A stretch of DNA of 64,000 bases from Isochrysis galbana (taxonomy: Eukaryota > Haptophyta > Isochrysidales > Isochrysidaceae), in contig CM030938.1 in the NCBI GenBank assembly GCA_018136815.1, positions 186,001-250,000 of the forward strand, read 5' to 3'. The notes below the pieces were generated by a model, which was not told the origin of the DNA, did not search any database, and saw only the letters and a program-made list of their open reading frames with translations. Made by a program: the position numbers and the translations under genes. This document shows, piece by piece, positions 41,385-49,595 of the stretch (position 1 is the first letter of the stretch; every line of letters starts with the position of its first letter).

Positions 41385-44300
41385 CTACGAACGTGAACGA
41401 GAACGGGTACGACTTGAAGGCAGATCAGGAGGAATACGATTTGACTCTTGAACTCGACGTGGAACTTGATTAGACTGGGGACTTGAACTTGGACTTGAAG
41501 AGGAGTCTACAGCGGAGTGAGCTTGGGGTTGAACCGGACGGCGGTCGAAAGTGGTGTCGTACGACTCAACTAGATCAGCACAACGCCGAAGCAACTCAAT
41601 TCGAGACTCCCAAGTAGCTTCAGAACGAGGATAGCCGCGCCATTTGACGAGATACTTGAATGAAACTCCATCGCCCTTGCGATCGAGTAACTCTTCGACC
41701 AAGTACTCATCTTCAGCGAGCGGAGACGAATCGGTGACGGTGAAGTACGGACGAAGATTGGAAATGTGAACTTCATCCTTGACTTGACGATTTTCGAGAT
41801 CGCGTAGACGGTAGCGAGTGGCCGAGATGGCTTCTTCTACTCGGTAGGGACCGGAGTAGAGATATTGAAGTTTGTTGGCGTGGCCAGGGATTCGACGACA
41901 AACTCTGTCTCCTGGTTTGAAGGTGACACCGAGTTTAGACTTTTGAGAGGCGGAGCGCATCGATTCGCGTTGGGCTTCTTGAGTACTTTCGAGGGCGGAA
42001 CGCCACGACTCGAGAAGCTTCTTATTGAGCTCGGTGGCGTAAATGACGGCATCGGACGGAGGCCTAGATGGAAGGAACTCGAGAACAGGAGCAGGGTCAG
42101 CAAGTTGAGCTGGAAGACGAAGCTCCCGACCAAACAAGATAGCCGCGGGTGACTTGGGTACGACGCGACCGGCGGTCGCTCGCATAGACATGAGAAGAAA
42201 CGGAAGGTGGTCGACCCAATGGGCGCCGCCTTCATTGGAGACTCGAGTCATCGTGAGGAGAGTTTGTTGAGCTCTTTCCACTAGCCCTACGCCTTCGTGG
42301 CGATAAGCTTCAGTAGTGCTCAAGTCCGTTCCGGTCGCTTTGAGAATTAGGTCAACTAATCGAGAGCAAAGATTCGAGCCGGCGTCGGTTCGAAGTTGGC
42401 GAGGGACTCCATAACGAGAGACAATGAGACGCATGAAGACGTCTAGACATTTCGCGGAAGAGGGGTTACCGTTGCAAGGCTCAGCTTCAATCCAACGAGA
42501 GAGAGAATCGACGAAAACAATTAGCTTATCAAAACCGGAGCGGCCGGATACGAAATCGTGGGTGGGAGCCATCGAAAGAATATCGCAATAGACGACGTCG
42601 AAAGGATAGGATCCGATAGAAAGACCGGATGGATGGGCGAGCGGTCGCGGTAACGGTTTGCCAAGAGTGCATTCATGGCACTCTCGAACGTATTCCGATA
42701 CAGAGGCGGACAAGCCAGGCCAGTACACTCGAGTACGAAGTAGGGTAGACATCCGTGTCGCACCGGGGTGACCAAGGTGGTCATGGTAGGCGCGGAGGTA
42801 TGTGTCACGAAGGGACTCCGGAATGTATAAACGAAGAGGAGCCTCTTCCGCTTCTGACGAACGGTAGTAGAGTAGGCCATCACGAAGGAGGAATCGGGAT
42901 CTCTTCTTCGACGACGAGCCAAGGTCAGAGACCAGATCGGCGGTGATCGAACCGTGAGCTTTCGGAAGGGTCGACGCGAGTTCAGAAAGGATCGAGCTAG
43001 CGAACTCGTCGGTAGAGAGCGCTTGACGCAATTCGTCGGCATGAGGCACGCCCACATCGAGATACGAGGAGGTAATCGACTCCGAAGATTCCGATGCTTG
43101 ACGAGCGAGCCTATCGTTTGCTTGTTGGCGGCGAGCAGTGAGGGTGGATGAAGTAACCGCGGCGGCAACTATGTCGTTAATTTCAAAAGAATCGAAAGAA
43201 TGGACCTCACTCTCCTCGTGGTGGAGAGGATCGTGGTCGGGCTCGAGAGCAACTAAGCGGGACAAGCCGTCGGCGTCCCAGTGAGTGACTCCAGGTTTGT
43301 GCACGACGTCGAATCGATATTCGGCTAGCTTTAGGACCCATCGCATGAGGCGCGAGGCTGGACCACCGGTGACTTGATCTTTCATCGTGTGAAGCCAGCG
43401 CAAAGCTGAATGGTCTACGACGAGGGTGAAGTGGCGACCCCAAAGATAAGGCCTCCAATTTCGGATCGATTCTAGCGCTGCTAAAAGTTCGATTTCAGTA
43501 ACTGTCCAATGGCGCTCAGCCGGACTCAAACTACGACCGTAGTATGCAACGACGCGCTCTCTCCCTTCGTCGTCCTTCTGAGCAAGGACGCCGGCGATGC
43601 CGAGCTTGCTAGCACCGTCGGTCTTAACGAGGAAAGGACGGTCGTCTCGAGGAGGTGCGAGTACGGGTTCTTCACAGATAGCTTGCTTGAGATCTTCGAT
43701 AGCCTGGCGACAGGCTTCTGTTTGCGACTCGACCGGGACATCGCACCCTTTCCGCGTGAGAGCGGTTAACGGCGCTGCACGGATCGCAAAACGGCGTATA
43801 AAACGGCGGTAGTACGAGCACAGTCCAAGGAAAGAACGGACGGCTTCGATAGAGTTGATTTGGGTAGGGTCGATTTTCGAGACGGCTTCCACTTTCTTGG
43901 GATCCATCCGAAGACCTTCACGCGAAACAACGTGGCCGAGATATTCAGCCGAGGTGGCAAAGAAAACGCATTTCGACATCTTGCAAGTGAGGCCCGCCCA
44001 GATGAGACGTTCCAAGACAAGATCAAGACGGTGTAACATTTGTTGGAATGACGACTCTTCCCTGGCCTGCAGCGAGTCACCTACGCCTGTCGACCAGGCG
44101 CCGACATCATCCAAGTATGGCATACAAATCTCCCATGCCAGCCCACCGAGAACGGCGTCCATGAGGCGGCACATATACGAGGGACCGGATTGAACACCAA
44201 AAGGCAAGTAATTGAACTCGTACTTGCCGCGATGAGTAGTGAACGCGGTGATATGTTTATCGGACTCTTTGATCGGTATACCCCAGAAACCAGATGCCAG

Positions 44301-47300
44301 GTCCAGGGTGCAAAGGAATAGAGAATCAAGGTTGCCTTGGCCGGACGACAATCGGTCGATGGCTTCTACCGTGAGGGGAAGAGGGCTGTCCTCTAGACGA
44401 AGCTTGGAGTTGACGTCGCGATAATCTACGCAGAAACGTACGGAGCCATCCTTCTTAGTGACTAGCACGACTCGAGAGGCCCACGACGAATTTGATTTCC
44501 TAATGATGCCCGCGGACTCCATCTTGCAAACTTCGTCCTCTATGATCTTCTCACCCTCTCGTCCAACTCTAGACGGTGCGTGGAGGTGAGCTTCGGCTCC
44601 GGGGTTGAGCGGTAGCTCTACCTCCATCACGTGAGTGTGATTCGGGTTGGTCGGGTCAATTGCGAAAGCAGCGATACGTCGGGCCAGTAGACGACGAACT
44701 TGTTCACGTTGGGGCATCGAGAGACGGCCTTCGGGGTCGATCTTGGCTGCCTCGAGGAGCTTACGCTGGTCCTCGTCGAGCGACTCAATCACATCCGGCG
44801 AGTTAACGGCCCCGACGCGGCGATATGTTCCAGCGTGAATTTTGAATCGAACCTGTAGCGAAGCTACAGGATGGAACGACGGAAGGTGTAGAGGTTTGGG
44901 GTCAGTGTTGACCACCGTAACCGCGATGGTGTGGTCGGCGTTCGACCTCTCTACTTGGGGAATGACGAGAGGAGAGCTATCGATCGTTTCACGCGTAGGG
45001 AGTCGGTCCACGAGCATGGCGCAGTCTTCGTGTTCTCGAAGAGCTAGCGGAATTCGGACGTGAAACGTTGCCCGATGATAGGCCGGGATCGTGATAGGTT
45101 CGTGGGTGTATAGGAGGTACTCGGAGCCACATGATGCCGGCGCTTTGGCGGCAAACTCATCGGCCGTGCTGAAGAGAGGCTCGGTGACTAGCTGGTTGTC
45201 GTTTTTGGTGGCCTGCGGCCCTCGGAAGAAGTCAGTCGTGATTGGGTTCGCGGAGGTCGGACAGACCTGTGCACAAGTCATGCTGACAGGGACCACCGCT
45301 ATCGGTGACGTCGAGACGCGAAAGATCGGCGGAGCGTCGGGGCTTGGACTGCCATTAACCTCAAGAGGAGCCACCGTGGATGGAGCACCGAGGGTGATAG
45401 AGCCGTCCGCGCTGTCGGAGGCGAGCTGAATCGAAGCGGCGTGCGTGGCTAAGAAGTCGTTCCCGAGCAGCAGCATCGGGTTGCCTTCAATCACCATGAA
45501 CGTATGACGAAAGAGAAATCCACCGACGGAGAAGACGATTCGAGCCTTGCCTCGCGTGATAAGAGGCAGGCCGTCCGGACCGTGAAGCGGTGTCACTACG
45601 GCTTGTGGCAGCCGCTCGACGCATGCGTCTTTGGGTAGGCTGGACAAGAGGGAAGTGGTCACGACCGACGGGCCAGCTCCGGTGTCAGCGAGTGTGCTGT
45701 TGACCGTGAGAGCGGAGTCGGCTAAGATAACTCCTTCTTTGCCGGTAGCCTCGCCGGAGCGGCAGACCACTAGGTCTCGAACATATAGGCAATGCCTTGG
45801 GTAGGCAGATGGTAGGGTATCCACGACGCTATCCGGTCGGTGCGCGGTCACGTGTGCGATGGTGTCGGACGGGGACGGGGTTGGTCGACAGCGTGGTTGC
45901 TCGGGTGAATTCGTCGTCGTGGTGATCGTCGTCTCTTCGGGTAATCCGACTGCCGCTATCGTGGCAGAGGGTCTAGAGGCGTCGTCCTCGTTGGTAGCGG
46001 TGCAGGGTGATAGCTTGGGACTAGTGTATCCCAGGCCTCTCTTGTCGGTGGGGTGCCTCGGGTGGTCGGACATCTTTTCCCAGTCTTTCTCGAGACGAGC
46101 TTGGGCTTCTGTCTTGGGTCTTCGAACTAATGAGGCTAGCTCTTCGGCGCGGATGCCTTTGGCTTCCACGAACTCGATCGGCGCTCGGACGGCAGCGGCG
46201 AGATCGGATTCCTCGTCGGCGCCTCGTCCGGCTAGAGCTTGCGCTCTTATTTCGTCAGCGGTTTCGAGCGTGACGTTGGACCATTTCTGGTCCCCGTTCA
46301 CTCCGAATGCTTGCCATTGTTGGCGCCGCTTCCGGAGAGTCGTCGGCGTCGTCGGACGCGGCGAGCTCGCGCGTGCCGGAGGCGGGGCGGTCCATGGAGA
46401 GAATGGGTCGTGGAGAGTAGACTCGGAGGCGTAGAGTGGCGTGTCGTTGTCGTGGTTATCGTGGGTTTCTTTTTGGTCTTCGTGGTTGTCTGACTCGGGA
46501 GTAGCTGGACGGGAAACAACGGGGTCGGAAGAAACTTCACTAGATTCCCTCCCCCTCTCATAACGATGAAGAGCCGACCACGGCTCGTATGCGGTAGCCT
46601 CAGTCGAGCTAAGGGAAGGCCGGTCCGATAGGCTGCGCCGCGCGCAAGCGAGTAGCTCCAACGCGGACAGTTTCTTCGTCGATGGCTGGTCTCCCTGTTG
46701 GCTCAAATGTCGAAGAAGAACAGGCATCCAATGGGTCGCCATCGCTCCAGCTACACCGACGTAGGTGCGGCTGCGAAGAGCGCCACGGTGCGGTGAAGGA
46801 GAGAGGTTAGCCATGGCCGACTCACGGCCATCCACGACGCAGGTTGGCTGGAGAGGCGGCAGCCCTTTGGTGAGGTACAACCCGGTGGCTTTCTGGTGTC
46901 CAGTGCCGTGCTCCCAGGGTTGGACGAATTGGGTCGGGGTCAACCCCCCGACTAAACGGCGAGCTTCCGCATGCATCCGAGGGTTCTCGACCGCTACAAA
47001 CGGAGCAGTGGCGGAGGCCATTGACTTGAAGACGCGAGCGGCCGACTCAAGAGCGGCACGACGTCCGGGTTCTTGGGAGAGCCATTGACTGCTGACAGCG
47101 GAGAGGTACGTGCAGGGCGGGTGGGCGATGACTAGGTCCCAACCTAGGTTTTGGACATGAAGCGCGTCGCCTTGGAAGTGGGGCACGTAATCGATCTCGG
47201 AAGGATACAAATCGCACGTAGCTACATCAGCACCGGCGAGTAGGAACATGGAGGAGACGACGCCGCTCGTCTCGCCAACGACGAGAACGCGTGGTGCGTG

Positions 47301-49592
47301 ACAGCCAGACGTCAGCCCGTCTTGGACTCGTTGATTCATCTTCGTGAGCTCAGCGCAAAGCTCATCGAAGTGCTTGGGTAGCGCGGCGGCAGGCGAGGCT
47401 AGGGTGCCATTGCGAGGCCGGCGAAGCTCTTGGGCTGCCTCCGTGAGGTGCCGAGGTAATACCACCGCAGAGCCGCTCGCTCGTGCACGAAGAGAGGCGA
47501 GAGCGTGGAGAGCGGGTGACGGGGTATCATCACGGGTGCCGACATCGGAGTTGTTTTGAGAGGAATCGAAGGACTGGATCGCGGACGCATTGATCGCTGC
47601 CACGCGCATGATGGTGGTGGCAGTGGTATCGAGAGGCAGGCAGTGCTCGGAGGCGGCGACCGGTGGCCGCAGCGACGTAGGACGAATGGAAGAAGACTCG
47701 GATATCGACGACGTAGAGACGGGCTCGGAGGACGGGATTGACGAAGAAACTCGGAGAAGTGGGGTGTCGGACGGCGGCGACGGACGCCGCGGCCGCGAGA
47801 CCACCGGTGAGAGACATGAAGGACATGGCTCAGGGACTCGGTTGGGCTGGCTCAATGGGCGTAGAAGCTCGGTTTGGGAGGCCGCCGTTCCTCGACGTGC
47901 AGAGGAGTTGTGGTCACTCTCCATGGTCACGTCGGAAGAGGAGACGTCGTTGCATTCTGTCGTCGGCGGGGTCGGCGCCGGCGAAAGAAGGGACGTGGCT
48001 GTCGTAGAAGCCGGCTGCGGGGAAGGCTGGGGCCAGGGTGGTGGCTCTGCGGCAGCGGCTGGCGTGGGTAGTGGCCGAAGAGGTTCTGCAATGCGAAGCA
48101 TTCTTCGGAGGACTTGGCTCGGGCTAGCGGGTGGATGGACCGCTGAAATTACGGTGGATTCAGACTCGAATTCGGAAGACTCGGCGACTTGAGAGGGGCT
48201 AGGAGACGGCTGTTCAAGCTCCTCCAGGGCTCTCGGTTGATGGGGTGGCGTGGGAACGCCGGTGGTCGACCGCGGATTCCGCGGTGACGTTAATTTGTAC
48301 TCGGACTCGGACTCGTCGTTTCTGGCGTGCTGGACGCCAATAACAGGGCTAACTTTCGAAATGGGAACGGACGGGGCCGGCTCAAAGGTGAAGCCCCCTG
48401 GCGTCGCAACCGTCGGTGAGGACGAAGCTGAAGCTTGTGATGACAATAGGGGCACGGTGGCTAGCACCGGTTGGCTCGGTGCGGCCGAAATCTCGGACTC
48501 GGTGACGGGCTTGATTACGCGGGCTCGGGATGCACTGTCTTGTGCGATTGGACTCGGACTCGGAACGGAAACGGAAGGGATCGGCTCGGCGGCGTGCAGC
48601 CTGCTGGAGTGGCAGGCCGGCTGCGGCGAGACTCGGAACGGTGGCTCGGACAAGGACACAGTGGCTGTCGTCGAGGGCTTCGGCGTCAGCTTGTGTTTGG
48701 ACTCGATACGCGGTGGCTCGTGAAACGGGGCTCGGTTGTGGTTGGAATTCTGGAAGTGACCGGAGATTCCAAATGACTCAGACTCGGGGCGCGGAGGACC
48801 GAAGGTGAACACTCCCGCGGAAGGAGTGGTCGTCGGAGGCTCAGTGAGTGGCTGGAGCTCCGTTAATCCTGCGGTCGACCGCGTGGTAGGACTCGGTGAC
48901 GTTGTAAACTCGGACTCGGACTCGGACTCGGACTCGGATGGCTCAGAACGGGGTTTGCTCAAAACAGGCTTGGACTCGGACTCGAAAGAAAGTGGGGAAG
49001 AACCGGAGAACTGCGCCTCCATCGTCGTAGTAATGGAGACTAGTGATACCGGTGATGACTGGGCTGGGCTCAGACTCGTAGATGGGCTCGCGGTGGCGTA
49101 AGACGAAGAGGGTAATTCTGAACGTGACTTGGACTCGGACTCGTACTCGGGAGACGTTTTGTGGCTCGGACATGCGAAATTTGATTTGAAGGATTGAAGG
49201 TTGGATTGGGCCTGCGGCGGCTGGATTTTCGCAGACCGTGAGGTCTTGGACTGGGGATGCTTGAGGAGTGGCGGAAGGTAGCGGTTGAGCGGCTTGAGTT
49301 GATAGAGAGGCGGTGACGGTTGACTTGGTTTTGAGGACTCGTGCGTGATATCGAGAATCAGGATGGAATCATCGGCATTGGGAGAAATAGGGGCAATCGG
49401 CGAGGAGGCAGGAGAAAGAGGGGGGTGGAGGTGGCAGGGCTTGTCTGGAACTTGGGGAATCTTGGGGTACCGGTTGGAGGCCGTAGAAGTACTCGGCCGT
49501 AGCGTAATACGATCTTTTGGTGGGTGGCGTTCAGGCCCACTACCCTGGACTGGTAGCGGGGTAACAGCGCGGACGTGGGCCCCGCCGGCGAC
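41385..49592 (-). CDS. pol: Pol polyprotein: C5-methyltransferase-like domain, PR, RT, RNase H, IN, chromodomain
   Basis: The frame is open from the codon after the gag UAG (49592) to 41385. The first Met, 49022, lies 190 codons in; residue numbers count from it. Residues 1-570 are Ser/Pro/Glu/Thr-rich. About 575-765 is a phage-type cytosine-C5 methyltransferase domain: VLVVGETSGVVSSMF, ATCDLYPSE, FQGDA, WDLVIAHPPCTYLS (catalytic Cys near 632), VAVENPRMH, QPWEHGTGHQKATGLYL and RSRTYVGVAGAMATHW. Then come the aspartic protease (ADTGAG, near 1112), RT (FCVDYRDVN, LPFGVQSGP, YLDD near 1637), RNase H (KTDGASKLG, near 1800), integrase zinc finger (HLGHPG ... CHEC, near 2080), DDE core (YCD, RTDAGSN, VERAQQ) and chromodomain (KYLVKWRGYPRSEATWE, 2435-2490). 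All catalytic motifs look intact. Initiation at the Met is less likely than UAG read-through. Confidence 0.9.
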   Translation of the reverse strand, partial: VAGGAHVRAVTPLPVQGSGPERHPPKDRITLRPSTSTASNRYPKIPQVPDKPCHLHPPLSPASSPIAPISPNADDSILILDITHESSKPSQPSPPLYQLKPLNRYLPPLLKHPQSKTSRSAKIQPPQAQSNLQSFKSNFACPSHKTSPEYESESKSRSELPSSSYATASPSTSLSPAQSSPVSLVSITTTMEAQFSGSSPLSFESESKPVLSKPRSEPSESESESESEFTTSPSPTTRSTAGLTELQPLTEPPTTTPSAGVFTFGPPRPESESFGISGHFQNSNHNRAPFHEPPRIESKHKLTPKPSTTATVSLSEPPFRVSPQPACHSSRLHAAEPIPSVSVPSPSPIAQDSASRARVIKPVTESEISAAPSQPVLATVPLLSSQASASSSPTVATPGGFTFEPAPSVPISKVSPVIGVQHARNDESESEYKLTSPRNPRSTTGVPTPPHQPRALEELEQPSPSPSQVAESSEFESESTVISAVHPPASPSQVLRRMLRIAEPLRPLPTPAAAAEPPPWPQPSPQPASTTATSLLSPAPTPPTTECNDVSSSDVTMESDHNSSARRGTAASQTELLRPLSQPNRVPEPCPSCLSPVVSRPRRPSPPSDTPLLRVSSSIPSSEPVSTSSISESSSIRPTSLRPPVAASEHCLPLDTTATTIMRVAAINASAIQSFDSSQNNSDVGTRDDTPSPALHALASLRARASGSAVVLPRHLTEAAQELRRPRNGTLASPAAALPKHFDELCAELTKMNQRVQDGLTSGCHAPRVLVVGETSGVVSSMFLLAGADVATCDLYPSEIDYVPHFQGDALHVQNLGWDLVIAHPPCTYLSAVSSQWLSQEPGRRAALESAARVFKSMASATAPFVAVENPRMHAEARRLVGGLTPTQFVQPWEHGTGHQKATGLYLTKGLPPLQPTCVVDGRESAMANLSPSPHRGALRSRTYVGVAGAMATHWMPVLLRHLSQQGDQPSTKKLSALELLACARRSLSDRPSLSSTEATAYEPWSALHRYERGRESSEVSSDPVVSRPATPESDNHEDQKETHDNHDNDTPLYASESTLHDPFSPWTAPPPARASSPRPTTPTTLRKRRQQWQAFGVNGDQKWSNVTLETADEIRAQALAGRGADEESDLAAAVRAPIEFVEAKGIRAEELASLVRRPKTEAQARLEKDWEKMSDHPRHPTDKRGLGYTSPKLSPCTATNEDDASRPSATIAAVGLPEETTITTTTNSPEQPRCRPTPSPSDTIAHVTAHRPDSVVDTLPSAYPRHCLYVRDLVVCRSGEATGKEGVILADSALTVNSTLADTGAGPSVVTTSLLSSLPKDACVERLPQAVVTPLHGPDGLPLITRGKARIVFSVGGFLFRHTFMVIEGNPMLLLGNDFLATHAASIQLASDSADGSITLGAPSTVAPLEVNGSPSPDAPPIFRVSTSPIAVVPVSMTCAQVCPTSANPITTDFFRGPQATKNDNQLVTEPLFSTADEFAAKAPASCGSEYLLYTHEPITIPAYHRATFHVRIPLALREHEDCAMLVDRLPTRETIDSSPLVIPQVERSNADHTIAVTVVNTDPKPLHLPSFHPVASLQVRFKIHAGTYRRVGAVNSPDVIESLDEDQRKLLEAAKIDPEGRLSMPQREQVRRLLARRIAAFAIDPTNPNHTHVMEVELPLNPGAEAHLHAPSRVGREGEKIIEDEVCKMESAGIIRKSNSSWASRVVLVTKKDGSVRFCVDYRDVNSKLRLEDSPLPLTVEAIDRLSSGQGNLDSLFLCTLDLASGFWGIPIKESDKHITAFTTHRGKYEFNYLPFGVQSGPSYMCRLMDAVLGGLAWEICMPYLDDVGAWSTGVGDSLQAREESSFQQMLHRLDLVLERLIWAGLTCKMSKCVFFATSAEYLGHVVSREGLRMDPKKVEAVSKIDPTQINSIEAVRSFLGLCSYYRRFIRRFAIRAAPLTALTRKGCDVPVESQTEACRQAIEDLKQAICEEPVLAPPRDDRPFLVKTDGASKLGIAGVLAQKDDEGRERVVAYYGRSLSPAERHWTVTEIELLAALESIRNWRPYLWGRHFTLVVDHSALRWLHTMKDQVTGGPASRLMRWVLKLAEYRFDVVHKPGVTHWDADGLSRLVALEPDHDPLHHEESEVHSFDSFEINDIVAAAVTSSTLTARRQQANDRLARQASESSESITSSYLDVGVPHADELRQALSTDEFASSILSELASTLPKAHGSITADLVSDLGSSSKKRSRFLLRDGLLYYRSSEAEEAPLRLYIPESLRDTYLRAYHDHLGHPGATRMSTLLRTRVYWPGLSASVSEYVRECHECTLGKPLPRPLAHPSGLSIGSYPFDVVYCDILSMAPTHDFVSGRSGFDKLIVFVDSLSRWIEAEPCNGNPSSAKCLDVFMRLIVSRYGVPRQLRTDAGSNLCSRLVDLILKATGTDLSTTEAYRHEGVGLVERAQQTLLTMTRVSNEGGAHWVDHLPFLLMSMRATAGRVVPKSPAAILFGRELRLPAQLADPAPVLEFLPSRPPSDAVIYATELNKKLLESWRSALESTQEAQRESMRSASQKSKLGVTFKPGDRVCRRIPGHANKLQYLYSGPYRVEEAISATRYRLRDLENRQVKDEVHISNLRPYFTVTDSSPLAEDEYLVEELLDRKGDGVSFKYLVKWRGYPRSEATWESRIELLRRCADLVESYDTTFDRRPVQPQAHSAVDSSSSPSSSPQSNQVPRRVQESNRIPPDLPSSRTRSRSRS

Positions 49593-49595
49593 CTA
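49555..49595 (-). promoter_or_regulatory. Candidate UAG read-through signal between gag and pol
   Basis: The gag stop TAG (49595-49593) sits in the same frame as pol, with no other stop over the next 190 codons. Six bases after it, GGCGGGG (49586-49580) can pair with CCCCGCT (49561-49555) across an 18-base loop: six G-C pairs plus one G-U. A structure at a similar short distance stimulates read-through in gammaretroviruses. Frame and pairing are visible in the sequence; activity is inferred. Confidence 0.6.

Noticed and set aside
49022-49022. Met 49022 as the natural start of Pol
   Set aside because: The frame is open for 190 further codons back to the gag UAG and in phase with Gag, so the Met is probably internal.
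38070-49593. Reassigned UAG codon in this organism
   Set aside because: UAG ends other genes here in sensible places, for example after the last exon at 2573, so read-through is the simpler reading.
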